Notes: a model not told the origin generated them from the sequence alone. A DNA stretch of 64,000 nt from Limnohabitans sp. MMS-10A-192 (GCF_003063335.1 NZ_NERX01000001.1:1-64000); one strand, 5' to 3'. Shown: positions 15,919 to 25,236, numbered from the stretch's first letter. Numbers and translations: made by a program.

Positions 15919-17240
15919 AGCCGTCTCGCACAAGACGCATCGCTTGGGGCCTGATCGGCACCCTGCTGGCCTTGGTGGTTTATGTCGTCGTTGACAACTG
16001 GGGCAGCTCTTGGTTTGGGCGCGCCAGTGCGCCCCAAACGAACATCGTCAGCAAGGAAGGTCGCGCTGCACAGATTGAACGCGGTCAATACCTGGCCCGG
16101 GTGGGCAACTGCATCGCCTGCCACAGCGCCAAAGGGTCCACGCCCATGGCCGGTGGGCGGCGCATCGACACGCCATTTGGCAGCGTCTTCAGCAGCAACC
16201 TCACGCCGGACCTCACAACCGGCATCGGCCAATGGAACAGCGATGATTTTTGGCAAGCCCTGCACCATGGCCGCTCCAAAGGTGGTCGCCTGCTGATACC
16301 GGCCTTTCCCTACAACCACACCAGCGTGATCACCCGCGAAGACAGCGATGCATTGCTGGCCTGGTTGCACAGCCTGCCCCCTGTTCAACAAGCCCCCACG
16401 CCCCATGCGCTGATGTGGCCGATGGGCACGCAGCCCGCCCTCGCGGTGTGGCGCAGCTTGTTTTTCAAACCCACACCCTTTGTGGCGGACAGTCGGCAAA
16501 GCGCCGATTGGAACCGGGGCGCCTACCTGGTCCAGGGTCTGGGTCACTGCGCGGCCTGCCACAGCCCGCGCAATGCCTTGGGCGCCAGTGGCCCGGTCAA
16601 TGACCTGTCGGGCGGGCTCATGCCCGTCGTCAACTGGTACGCGCCTGACCTGACGAGCGACCGGGAGACCGGCCTGGCCAGCACGCCCTTGGCCGAAATC
16701 GTGCGCCTGCTCCAAACCGGCAGCTCGGCACAGGCCCAAACCAGCGGCCCCATGGCCGAAGTGGTGCAACACGGCACGCAATACATGAACTCCGCCGATT
16801 TGCAGGCCATGGCGGTGTACCTGCAATCTCGGGCGCAAAAGGCCAAGGGCACCGACACACCTGCGGCACGCGCCCCAGTGAACCTGCGTGTGGCCGAAAT
16901 GGGTCTGAAGACCTACGAACGCCACTGCGCCCAATGCCACGGCGAACAAGGCCAGGGCGTGCGCGCATCGAGCGGTGAAATCGCTTACCCGGCCCTCGCA
17001 GGCAACCGAGCCGTGCAATTGCGCGACCCGACCAACCTGGTGCAGTTGGTGCTGTATGGCGGGTACTCACCGGCCACAGCAGGTCACCCTCGGCCCTTTG
17101 GCATGCCGCCCTTTGTGCTGGAGCTGGACGACCGCGACATCGCAGCGGTGCTGACGCACCTGCGCACCCAATGGGGCAACCAAGGCAAGGAAGTTACCCC
17201 CTTGCAGGTCAACCGGATACGGGCTTCACAGGACCACTGA
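15915..17240 (+). CDS. Triheme cytochrome c (dehydrogenase cytochrome-subunit type)
   Basis: A 441-residue protein anchored by an N-terminal membrane segment (about 8-28) with three haem sites: CIACH (about 66-70), CAACH (about 212-216) and CAQCH (about 339-343). Triheme proteins of this layout are the membrane cytochrome subunits of alcohol, gluconate or sorbitol dehydrogenases. No flavin or PQQ dehydrogenase subunit adjoins it here, so the electron donor is unknown. It overlaps the diheme cytochrome by four bases. Confidence 0.87.
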   Translation: MKPSRTRRIAWGLIGTLLALVVYVVVDNWGSSWFGRASAPQTNIVSKEGRAAQIERGQYLARVGNCIACHSAKGSTPMAGGRRIDTPFGSVFSSNLTPDLTTGIGQWNSDDFWQALHHGRSKGGRLLIPAFPYNHTSVITREDSDALLAWLHSLPPVQQAPTPHALMWPMGTQPALAVWRSLFFKPTPFVADSRQSADWNRGAYLVQGLGHCAACHSPRNALGASGPVNDLSGGLMPVVNWYAPDLTSDRETGLASTPLAEIVRLLQTGSSAQAQTSGPMAEVVQHGTQYMNSADLQAMAVYLQSRAQKAKGTDTPAARAPVNLRVAEMGLKTYERHCAQCHGEQGQGVRASSGEIAYPALAGNRAVQLRDPTNLVQLVLYGGYSPATAGHPRPFGMPPFVLELDDRDIAAVLTHLRTQWGNQGKEVTPLQVNRIRASQDH

Positions 17241-17261
17241 GGCACTTCAAGCGCCCAGTAC

Positions 17262-18512
17262 CTAAGCGCCCAGCACCTGCACCCGCCAGACGCCGTCCTT
17301 GATGAGCTTGGCATAAGGGCCCGGCACATCGGCACGCCACTGGCCCTGGCGCACAGCTGTGTCGTACTGGCAAATCGTTTGGCCTTGCAAATCCTCGATC
17401 TTCCAGCTGACCCGCTGCCCCTCGGGCAAAGCGCTGTCAGCGCCGATGCTGCTGGACGACAGGTTGCAGCCCACATGAAAGTCCAGCCCCAAGTCTTGCG
17501 CTTCGTGAGGCGGAAAATCCTGCCCGTCCATGAAGCCGAACACCGGATCGTGTGACAGCAGGCTTTGCTTGACGGTGGGCCAGATGTGCAGGCGCAGGAA
17601 ATGCTGGTCCACCACCCGAGCGCCCAGGTACTGGCCTTGCGCGATGTACTGCACCATCTGCTGGCGCACATTTTTGAAAATGCCGCCACAGCCGCCCCAC
17701 ATGCCGGCCAGCAAGAGCTCGGTGTGCGAGAAATAGTCGCGCATCAAGTGGAAGCATTTGCCGCTTTGCAACCAAGCCTCGATGGCGGCCACCTCACGCC
17801 TTGAGATCAACGAGTCGGCGTCCCGGATCAGGAAACGGTCCACGCCCGCGTCTTCCAGCACCAAAAATCGCCACATCAGACCGCTGAGCTCTTGCCGGTC
17901 CTGCGGGCTGACTTCGTGCACCTGCGCGCCCAGCGCCAGCAAGCCAGCGCGCACCTGTTCGGGCACGCTGTCGTCCACATAGAAGCGGCAAGTCCACTGC
18001 GGCAGCAACTGCTGCGCCACCATGACATTGAGCTTGGCCGTCTCCCCATAGCGGGGGTTGTCGCCAAACAGGCTGAAAGCGATCACCTGGCGTTGTGGAT
18101 CGCGTGCAACTTCGGGCAGGCTCGAGGGCAAAGGCATCGGCACTTGCGCCAAGGTTTGCTGGTCCTTCAGATGCAGGCTGTGGGCGCCATGCTGTCGCAC
18201 TTCGGCCATGCGCCCCATGTGCCCACAGACCTCGGTCAAGCCATCCCACAAGTTCACATCTTTAGGGCCCAGAGCACAGGCTTTCAGGTAGAGGGCATGG
18301 GCTTTGTCGTATTCGCGCAGGCGCAGATGGCACAGTGCGGCATCTCCCAAAATCTGTGGGTGCTGTGGCATCAAGGCCCGCGCCTGAGCATTGACCGCCA
18401 AAGCGGCAGCATGCTCTGACTGCGCCATGAGCTGCACAAAGCGCTGTCCCAACGCGCTCAGGTTTTGGTTCAATTGGGCAATGTCTTTGGCAGAACGGCG
18501 AGGTGCGGGCAT
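17262..18512 (-). CDS. TPR protein with glycosyltransferase-like C-terminal domain
   Basis: About 416 residues. The N-terminal 130 residues form TPR-like helices (AQARALMPQHPQILGDAALC, then YDKAHALYLKACALGP). The C-terminal part (about 145-380) contains VIAFSLFGDNPRY and DRFLIRDADSLIS; the latter contains a D-x-D motif like a nucleotide-sugar binding loop and lies before an aromatic HLMRDYFSHTELLLAGMWGG stretch. A glycosyltransferase of unknown acceptor is the best reading. A GTG at 18539 would add nine residues. Convergent with the cytochrome operon. Confidence 0.55.
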   Translation of the reverse strand: MPAPRRSAKDIAQLNQNLSALGQRFVQLMAQSEHAAALAVNAQARALMPQHPQILGDAALCHLRLREYDKAHALYLKACALGPKDVNLWDGLTEVCGHMGRMAEVRQHGAHSLHLKDQQTLAQVPMPLPSSLPEVARDPQRQVIAFSLFGDNPRYGETAKLNVMVAQQLLPQWTCRFYVDDSVPEQVRAGLLALGAQVHEVSPQDRQELSGLMWRFLVLEDAGVDRFLIRDADSLISRREVAAIEAWLQSGKCFHLMRDYFSHTELLLAGMWGGCGGIFKNVRQQMVQYIAQGQYLGARVVDQHFLRLHIWPTVKQSLLSHDPVFGFMDGQDFPPHEAQDLGLDFHVGCNLSSSSIGADSALPEGQRVSWKIEDLQGQTICQYDTAVRQGQWRADVPGPYAKLIKDGVWRVQVLGA

Positions 18513-18765
18513 GGGATGGTCAAAATGGGTTCGTGTCACAGGTCAGGCTGGGCCATTTCCAGCGACAAAGAACGCCAAGCATACCCAAACCAGCACTTTG
18601 GAATTCAAATATGCCAAAAGTCATCCCCGGCGTACCCTCGGCATGGCTTGTGTCAACCACGTTACGTCGCCATTCACCGTTGTCAGGACAATGTAGCGAT
18701 TAGGCTGGACACTGGTGGCGTTGTTATTGCACTGGTTTTTTATTTTTCAATTCTGGAGACATCCC

Positions 18766-19950
18766 ATGAGCCGTGAAGTTGTTGTTGTCAGCGGTGTGCG
18801 CACCGCCATTGGTACCTATGGCGGCAGCCTGAAGGACATCGCCCCCACCGAGCTGGCCGCGCAAGTCGTGCGCGAAGCCCTGTCCCGCGCAGGCACCGAT
18901 GGCCAAGACGTCGGTCATGTGGTGTTCGGCCATGTGGTCAACACCGAACCCAAAGACATGTATTTGTCGCGCGTGGCGGCCATCAACGGCGGCTGCGCCG
19001 AAGGCACGCCCGCTTTCAACGTGAACCGCCTGTGCGGCTCGGGCCTGCAGGCCATCGTCAGCGCCAGCCAGTCCATCTTGCTGGGTGACTGCGACATCGC
19101 CATTGGCGGCGGCGCTGAAAACATGAGCCGTGGCCCCTACGCCAGCCTGAGCGCCCGCTGGGGTGCCCGCATGGGTGACACCAAAATGGTCGACATGGTC
19201 GTGGGTGCGCTGCACGACCCCTTCCACACCATCCACATGGGCGTGACCGCTGAAAACGTGGCCGCCAAATACGGCATCACCCGCGAGATGCAAGACGCGC
19301 TGGCCGTGGAAAGCCACAACCGCGCCGAACGCGCCACCGCAGCGGGTTACTTCAAAGATCAGATCATGCCGGTCATGCTGAAAAGCAAAAAAGGCGAAGT
19401 GGCCTACGCCACCGACGAGCACTTCCGCCCGGGCTGCAAGCTCGAAGACATGGCCAAGCTCAAGCCCGTGTTCGTGAAAGAAAACGGCACCGTGACGGCT
19501 GGCAACGCCTCGGGCATCAACGACGCCGCTGCCGCCGTGGTGCTGATGGAAGCCGGTGCCGCCAAGGCCCGTGGCGCCAAGCCCATGGCCCGTCTGGTGG
19601 GTTATGCCCACACCGGTCTGGATCCCAAGATCATGGGTGTGGGCCCCATCTCGGCCACGCACGCCGTGCTCAAGAAAACCGGCCTGACCGTCAACGACCT
19701 GGACGTGATCGAAGCCAACGAAGCCTTTGCTGCGCAAGCTTGCGCCGTGACCCGCGAACTGGGCCTGGACCCCGCCAAGGTCAACCCCAACGGCTCGGGC
19801 ATTTCGTTGGGCCACCCCATCGGCGCCACGGGCGCTCTGATCACCGTGAAGGCTTTGTATGAGCTGCAGCGCGTGAACGGCCGCTATGCGCTGGTGACCA
19901 TGTGCATCGGCGGCGGTCAGGGCATTGCGGCGATTTTCGAGCGCATGTGA
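18766..19950 (+). CDS. bktB: Beta-ketothiolase BktB (acetyl-CoA C-acyltransferase)
   Basis: A 394-residue thiolase. The nucleophile is Cys90 (NRLCGSGLQ), with His350 (GHPIGATGA) and Cys380 (CIGGGQG) completing the active site. The opening MSREVVVVSGVRTAIGTYGG and the closing GIAAIFERM closely follow Cupriavidus BktB, which condenses acetyl-CoA with acyl-CoA in polyhydroxyalkanoate and fatty-acid metabolism. CTGGAGAC precedes ATG 18766. A hairpin at 19956-19975 follows the gene. Confidence 0.9.
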   Translation: MSREVVVVSGVRTAIGTYGGSLKDIAPTELAAQVVREALSRAGTDGQDVGHVVFGHVVNTEPKDMYLSRVAAINGGCAEGTPAFNVNRLCGSGLQAIVSASQSILLGDCDIAIGGGAENMSRGPYASLSARWGARMGDTKMVDMVVGALHDPFHTIHMGVTAENVAAKYGITREMQDALAVESHNRAERATAAGYFKDQIMPVMLKSKKGEVAYATDEHFRPGCKLEDMAKLKPVFVKENGTVTAGNASGINDAAAAVVLMEAGAAKARGAKPMARLVGYAHTGLDPKIMGVGPISATHAVLKKTGLTVNDLDVIEANEAFAAQACAVTRELGLDPAKVNPNGSGISLGHPIGATGALITVKALYELQRVNGRYALVTMCIGGGQGIAAIFERM

Positions 19951-19955
19951 TAAGA

Positions 19956-20045
19956 ATACCCGCCTGCGCGGGTATGGCCTTTAACCCCGGGTCTTCGCCC
20001 GGGGTCACAGGCACATTCGTCACCCCGGACTTGATCCGGGGTCCA
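19956..20045. repeat. Hairpin and two CCCCGG repeats downstream of bktB
   Basis: ATACCCGC/GCGGGTAT (19956-19975) is a compact hairpin just past the bktB stop. Two further hairpins, CCCCGGG...CCCGGGG (19984-20008) and CCCCGG...CCGGGG (20019-20045), are members of the same dispersed family as 14385-14520, here arranged as a facing pair. Confidence 0.7.
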
Positions 20046-20056
20046 TGCCCGAACAT

Positions 20057-20824
20057 TCAACGGGCATTCAAAGCGGCAAGAGGAGTCGGCTCATCCAGAA
20101 AGCTGTCCGACCGCAAGGTGATCACCAACGTGTCGCGCCAGCCACCCTCCGCTTCGGGCTGAATGGGCGTGGTTTCATGGATGACGCGGGTGTCGTCCAG
20201 CAGCAAAAGCGACCAGGGCTCGCTCAAGGTGAAACGCTGGCCCCGTGGACTGTCCATGTCGAACACACGGGTCTCACCACCCTTGATGCCGTGACGTCCA
20301 ATCAAAAACACCGCCACCCAGTTGACGCCATCGCGGTGCGCGCCCTCGGGCGTGGGGCGACCAATGCCGTCGGTGGTGTCGATGCGAAATTGGTGCGCTT
20401 CGGTGAACCAGGTTTGATCACCCTGCGCCGCCGAGGCCACGCTTGCCAACCAGCGCAGCAAGGCAGACCATGCCGCTTGTTGCACCACCTCGGCAGCCAT
20501 GGGCTCGAACCAGCGTTGCATGCCGCCGTGCAAGGCGTTGTAGGACACGGGCTGCCAATGCGCACGGTGCGGCGTGGCCTTCAGTTCTTTGGCAGTGACT
20601 TCAAAACTGGCATGCCGGCGGCGGCGGTAGCGTCCGCCGTCTTTGAGGTACTGATCGGGCGGCAAGTCGTTCCAGCTGGGCTGCAGTGCCTGCAAGGCCT
20701 GAACAGACACCCCGGCCAAAGCGCACACACTGTCGGCGCTCAAGACCGCAAAGCCTTGAGAAGACAAGGCGGCATTGAGATGGTCAGGCTCAGTCAGCGG
20801 TGGCGGCAGGGTGTTTTGAGGCAT
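20057..20824 (-). CDS. 2OG-Fe dioxygenase family protein
   Basis: About 255 residues, matching the PF10014 group of Fe(II)/2-oxoglutarate dioxygenases, which includes amino-acid hydroxylases. The iron triad is visible as His163 and Asp165 (EGAHRDGVNW) and His216 (TRVIHETTP), with Arg in WRDTLVIT as the 2-oxoglutarate anchor. YRRRRHASFEV near 66-76 is also characteristic. The ATG at 20824 is preferred over an upstream one at 20872. Substrate unknown, possibly a free amino acid. Confidence 0.8.
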   Translation of the reverse strand: MPQNTLPPPLTEPDHLNAALSSQGFAVLSADSVCALAGVSVQALQALQPSWNDLPPDQYLKDGGRYRRRRHASFEVTAKELKATPHRAHWQPVSYNALHGGMQRWFEPMAAEVVQQAAWSALLRWLASVASAAQGDQTWFTEAHQFRIDTTDGIGRPTPEGAHRDGVNWVAVFLIGRHGIKGGETRVFDMDSPRGQRFTLSEPWSLLLLDDTRVIHETTPIQPEAEGGWRDTLVITLRSDSFLDEPTPLAALNAR

Positions 20825-21001
20825 GAAAACGTCCGGGCAATCAGGCAAAGACTGCAAGCATAACGCCCCCAAGAACCTTGATCACGAGCAAGGCCGAATG
20901 AAGGGACTTTCAAGGACAGTGCTGATGTGGATCAAGAACTGTAGGGCCGTCCAAATTTAAGCTCTCCGCAGGTGGTCGCATCCGGCTGCACAGGAGAAAA
21001 C

Positions 21002-21442
21002 ATGACCCGACTGCAATGGAGCGATGCCTTGTCGCTGGACATGCCCGCCATCGATGACGGTCATCGCCGCTTTGTGGAACTGCTGGACTTGGCCCATGAA
21101 GCCCGCGACACCTCTTTGGTCGATCGCTGGCGCGATCTGTGCACGCACACGGCCCGTATTTTTGAGCGCGAAGACCGGTGGATGCACGCCACGCTTTTTT
21201 CATCGGACGCCATTCACAGCACGCAGCACAAAGTGGTGCTGCAAGTCATGCGCGAAGGATTGGCGGTCGGTGAGTCGGGCGATTTGGCCACGATCCGCAA
21301 AATGGCCGGCGAACTGGGTCAATGGTTCGCCAACCATGCGCAATCGATGGATGCCGCGCTGGCCCTGCACCTGCGCAAAACCGGTTACGACCCCGCCACC
21401 GGCGTGCTCAGCATGCCCGACGACATCGCCCTGGCGGCGTAA
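21002..21442 (+). CDS. Hemerythrin-domain protein, one iron ligand replaced
   Basis: A 146-residue hemerythrin. Ligand positions are His21 (DDGHRRF), Glu57 (FEREDRWM), His72 and His76 (HSTQH), and His112 with Asp117 (HAQSMD). The His that normally lies four residues before the Glu is Ile53 (RIFERE). Six of seven diiron ligands therefore remain. AGGAGAA precedes ATG 21002. Bacterial hemerythrins bind O2 or help sense it; with one ligand missing the site may hold a single metal or be altered. Confidence 0.85.
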   Translation: MTRLQWSDALSLDMPAIDDGHRRFVELLDLAHEARDTSLVDRWRDLCTHTARIFEREDRWMHATLFSSDAIHSTQHKVVLQVMREGLAVGESGDLATIRKMAGELGQWFANHAQSMDAALALHLRKTGYDPATGVLSMPDDIALAA

Positions 21443-21456
21443 GGTCGGGCATCCCC

Positions 21457-22476
21457 TCAGGCGTAGCGCTGGCTGGCCAGCTTGGCGCCTTCGGCCAGCG
21501 CCTTGAGCTTGGCCTCGGCCACAGCGCGGCTCATCGGGGCCAGGCCGCAGTTGGTGCAGGCGATCAGGCGGTTTTTGGGCACGAACTGCAAGGCGCGGCC
21601 AATCGTGTCGGCAATTTCTTCGGCCGTCTCGATGACCGGGTTGGCCACGTCGATCACGCCGACCATCACGTCTTTGCCTTCGAGCAGTTTCATCATCTCC
21701 ATCGGCACATGCGAGTGCATGCACTCCAGGCTCACTTGCTGAATGCTGCTCTTGGCCAAGGCCGGAAACACCTTTTCGTACTGACGCCATTCGTGGCCCA
21801 GCGTCTCTTTCCACTTGTTGTTGGCTTCGATGCCGTAGCCGTAGCAAATGTGCACGGCGGTGGTGCAAGTCAAGCCGCGCGCGGCCACCTCCAGCGCCTT
21901 CACACCCCAGTCGGCCGCGTCGTCCATGTAGACGTTGAAAGCGGGCTCGTCGAACTGGATGATGTCCACACCATCGGCTTGCAGCGCCAGCGCTTCCTGA
22001 TTCAACAACTCGGCAAAAGCCATGGCCATCTTGACCTTGTCGCCATAAAAACGGTCGGCCACGGTGTCCACGATGGTCATGGGGCCGGGCAAGGTGAATT
22101 TGAGTTTCTTCTTGGTGTGGGCACGTGCCAACTGGGCTTCGAAGGCGTGCACACGGCCCTTGAGGCGCAGGGGCGCGATGACTTGCGGCACCTGCGCGTC
22201 GTAGCGGTTGTTGCGGATGCCCATGGTGACTTTGTTCACGAAGTCGATGCCCTCGACCTGCTCGACAAAGCCGTGCACAAAGTGCTGGCGGGCTTGTTCG
22301 CCGTCACCAATCACGTCCAGGCCCGCATCTTCCTGAGCCTTGATCCACAGCAGCGTGGCGTCTGCCTTGGCTTGCTGCAGCTCGGGGCCCTGGGTGGTCC
22401 ACTTGGGCCAGAGTTTTTCGGTTTCGGCCAGCCAGGCAGGTTTGGGCAGGCTGCCAGCGATCGCGGTGGTGAACAT
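21457..22476 (-). CDS. Core MetE-type methionine synthase
   Basis: A 339-residue protein corresponding to the C-terminal catalytic half of cobalamin-independent methionine synthase, without the N-terminal folate-side half. All zinc ligands are present: His209 and Cys211 (HICYG), Glu251 (SLECMHS) and Cys310 (TNCGL), plus the substrate motif QFDEPAF near 174-180. Such short MetE proteins use methyl donors other than polyglutamyl-folate. It is the last gene of an operon after an acyl-CoA ligase and a luciferase-like monooxygenase. No DUF1852 partner is seen here. Confidence 0.8.
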   Translation of the reverse strand: MFTTAIAGSLPKPAWLAETEKLWPKWTTQGPELQQAKADATLLWIKAQEDAGLDVIGDGEQARQHFVHGFVEQVEGIDFVNKVTMGIRNNRYDAQVPQVIAPLRLKGRVHAFEAQLARAHTKKKLKFTLPGPMTIVDTVADRFYGDKVKMAMAFAELLNQEALALQADGVDIIQFDEPAFNVYMDDAADWGVKALEVAARGLTCTTAVHICYGYGIEANNKWKETLGHEWRQYEKVFPALAKSSIQQVSLECMHSHVPMEMMKLLEGKDVMVGVIDVANPVIETAEEIADTIGRALQFVPKNRLIACTNCGLAPMSRAVAEAKLKALAEGAKLASQRYA

Positions 22477-22507
22477 GTCAAAAGTCCTTGGGTTAAAAAT
22501 TCAAAGC

Positions 22508-23521
22508 TCAGCAGTTTGCCGCAAGGGCAAATTCCTGGGCGAGCAGCTCGTAAGAATGCATTTGGGCTGCAGGGTCATGCGTCCAGGTGATGACGACCAG
22601 CTCATCGACCTCCAGCCGCGCCGCCAATTGGCGCAGCTTGCGGCCCACGGTGGCGGCCGAGCCGATCAAGGCCCCTTCGCGCAGGCGTTGCAGCGCGAAC
22701 GCCTCGGCCGGGCTGTAGTCACGCGCTGCTTCTTCGGGCGGCAACAAAGGCCCAATGCGGCCCAGGTTGCGGTCCATCTTCCAGCGGGCACGGCTCTCGA
22801 ACAGGCGCAGCGCTTCTTCGTCGGTGTCCGCGGCCAAGGCCCAAACGCACAGAGCAGCAGCGGGCTTGGCCAGACCTGCACTGGGTCGGAAAGTCTCACG
22901 GTAAATTTGCAAGGCTTCGTCTGCGCCCTGACCGTCTGTGATGAAGTAAGCAAACGCATAGGGCAGCCCCAGGTGCGCTGCCAACTGAGCGCCGTAATCA
23001 GAGCTGCCCAGCATCCAGACCTCGGGCACTGTGTCCGACTGCGGGTAGGCGTAGACGTTGTGCCCCGGATGGCCGGGTGGCAGGTTCTGGCCCTTGACCC
23101 AGGCTTGCAGTTCCATCACCTGCTGCGGAAAACGCTCCGAAGCATGCCGGTCGGGGTTGAGCAATTGCGCCGTGCGCCCGTCGCTGCCCGGCGCGCGGCC
23201 AACGCCCAGATCGATGCGGCCCGGCGCCAAAGCATCGAGCACACGAAACTGCTCAGCCACCTTGAGCGCCGAATAATGCGGCAGCATCACACCCGCGCTG
23301 CCCAATCGGATGCGCTGCGTGCGCGCGGCGATGGCGGCCATCAAGACCTCGGGCGCCGTGCCCACGATGCTGGGGTGGCTGTGGTGCTCGCTCACCCAAA
23401 AGCGGTGGTAGCCCCAGGCCTCGGCCTGCTCGGCCAGCGCCAAAGTCTGGCGGATCGTGACGTCTTGCCCGCGCCCAGAGGCGGCCGCGGATTGGTCAAG
23501 AATGGAAAGTTTCAAACTCAT
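22508..23521 (-). CDS. LLM-class flavin-dependent oxidoreductase
   Basis: A 337-residue luciferase-like monooxygenase. WVSEHHSHPSIVGTAPEVLM (about 42-61) and RIDLGVGRAPGSDGR (about 102-116) are the signature of the MsnO8/alkanal-monooxygenase-like subgroup using reduced FMN. Its start overlaps the stop of the acyl-CoA ligase (ATGA), and 31 bases separate it from the core MetE gene. Substrate unknown. Confidence 0.85.
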   Translation of the reverse strand: MSLKLSILDQSAAASGRGQDVTIRQTLALAEQAEAWGYHRFWVSEHHSHPSIVGTAPEVLMAAIAARTQRIRLGSAGVMLPHYSALKVAEQFRVLDALAPGRIDLGVGRAPGSDGRTAQLLNPDRHASERFPQQVMELQAWVKGQNLPPGHPGHNVYAYPQSDTVPEVWMLGSSDYGAQLAAHLGLPYAFAYFITDGQGADEALQIYRETFRPSAGLAKPAAALCVWALAADTDEEALRLFESRARWKMDRNLGRIGPLLPPEEAARDYSPAEAFALQRLREGALIGSAATVGRKLRQLAARLEVDELVVITWTHDPAAQMHSYELLAQEFALAANC

Positions 23522-25236
23522 GTGGTTTTGGTTTCAATGTCCAAAGCGGCCATTTCAGCCTCTTGCAGTGCACGCCACATGACTTTGCCGCTGCCGCTCT
23601 TGGGCAGCGCATCGACAAAACTCACCACGCGGGGCATTTTGTAGACCGCCATGTTCTCACGGCACCAGTCGATGATGTCCTGCTCGCTGACTTGGCCCTT
23701 GTGGTCTTGCCGCAGCACGACCACGGCTTTGACGGATTCACCGCGGTAGGCATCACGGGTCGAGATGATGCACGCTTCCTGAATGGCCGGATGCCGGAAC
23801 ATCAGCGCCTCAACTTCTGCGGGCCAGACCTTGAAGCCACTGGCATTGATCATCCTTTTGAGGCGATCGGTCATGAAAAAATAGCCTTCTTCATCGATGC
23901 GCCCCATGTCCCCCGAGCGGAAGAAACGCAGACCATCGCGCTCAAAAAAAGCGCTTGCGGTCGCGTCCGGACGTTTCCAGTAGCCTTTGAAAACCTGCGG
24001 GCCACTGATCACGATCTCGCCGGACTCACCTTGCGGCAACTCGGCCAAAGTCTCTGGGTCTACGATGCGTGACGCCACACTCAAGATCGGAATGCCCAGG
24101 CATTGCTTCTTCGGTGCGTCGGGCGGGTTGGTGTGCGAAGGGGCTGCCGTTTCGGTCAAGCCATAGCCTTCGATGTAACGCAAACCAAACTGGTCGAGCA
24201 AACGCTGGGCCACCGCTTCGGGCATGGCGGCACCGCCCCCGCCGATGTAAGCCAAACTGCTGAGGTCGTACTTTTGCAAGTTCGGACTGCCCAGCAAATC
24301 GATCACCATGGTTGGGATGTTGGTCCAGTGCGTCACACGCCATTTGGAAATCAAGTGCCCCGCAGCATCACGGTCCCAGCGCGGCATGATGACGAGGCTG
24401 GCCCCGATAAAGATGCTCGCATGCATGACGCTGACCATGCCCGTGATGTGGAACATGGGCACCACGCAAAGTGTCACGTTTTCAGGCGTACCGTTGCCCC
24501 ACAAGCCGGAGGCCATGGCGTTGTGCATGATCGTGCCATGGGTGTGCATGCACCCCTTGGGCAAGCCCGTGGTCCCACTGGTATAGGGCAAGATGGCCAA
24601 GTCATCGGTGCTGGCCTTCACCGCAGGCAAAGCGACTGCTGGAGCGTCCATCAAAGCCTGCCATGCGTGGGTTTGACCTGCCGACAATGTGGGCAGATCG
24701 CGCACCGGCAAGAGCCAGGAATGCCAGGCTGGTGGCAAGTCATCGGCGGTCAAAGTCTCGGGATCAAAGACATCCGAAAACTGCGTCACGACCATGTGCC
24801 GCAGTTGTTGATCCGCTGGCAAAGCATTGCTCGCTTGGGCCAGCTCTGGCGCCAGATCTGCCGTGGTCACAGCCACCCGTGCATCGGGGTCTGTGATGTA
24901 GTGCTTGAGCTCCTCGGCCTTGTTCATCGGGTTGACAGGCACGACCACCGCGTCCAGCCGCAAGATGGCGAAATGCGTGATCACCAGTTGCGGGCAGTTC
25001 TGCATGTTCAGGATGACGCGATCGCCTGCCTGCACCCCCAAGGCACTCAGTGCGCCGGCCATTTTTTCGGCGGCAGCCTGCAGCTGCCGGTACGACCAAC
25101 TTCTGGCCATGAAAACCAAGGCAGGCTTATCGGGGTATCGCATGGCGCTGATTGCCAAATTCATCCACAGGGACGTGACCGGTGGCGTGATTTTGGCGGG
25201 CAGGCGCGCTGGCCAAACGGCATCATGGGCTGGCAT
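23518..25236 (-). CDS. Long-chain-fatty-acid-CoA ligase family protein
   Basis: A 572-residue ANL-superfamily adenylating enzyme. The AMP-binding loop YTSGTTGLPKG is near 218-228, the A5 motif is GYGLTETAAP, A8 is in FFMTDRLKRMI, and the catalytic Lys of A10 is in PKSGSGKVMWR near the C-terminus. It forms an acyl-adenylate, then the CoA thioester. CAGGAGACC precedes the ATG. First gene of a three-gene operon with the flavin monooxygenase and core MetE. Confidence 0.88.
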   Translation of the reverse strand: MPAHDAVWPARLPAKITPPVTSLWMNLAISAMRYPDKPALVFMARSWSYRQLQAAAEKMAGALSALGVQAGDRVILNMQNCPQLVITHFAILRLDAVVVPVNPMNKAEELKHYITDPDARVAVTTADLAPELAQASNALPADQQLRHMVVTQFSDVFDPETLTADDLPPAWHSWLLPVRDLPTLSAGQTHAWQALMDAPAVALPAVKASTDDLAILPYTSGTTGLPKGCMHTHGTIMHNAMASGLWGNGTPENVTLCVVPMFHITGMVSVMHASIFIGASLVIMPRWDRDAAGHLISKWRVTHWTNIPTMVIDLLGSPNLQKYDLSSLAYIGGGGAAMPEAVAQRLLDQFGLRYIEGYGLTETAAPSHTNPPDAPKKQCLGIPILSVASRIVDPETLAELPQGESGEIVISGPQVFKGYWKRPDATASAFFERDGLRFFRSGDMGRIDEEGYFFMTDRLKRMINASGFKVWPAEVEALMFRHPAIQEACIISTRDAYRGESVKAVVVLRQDHKGQVSEQDIIDWCRENMAVYKMPRVVSFVDALPKSGSGKVMWRALQEAEMAALDIETKTT

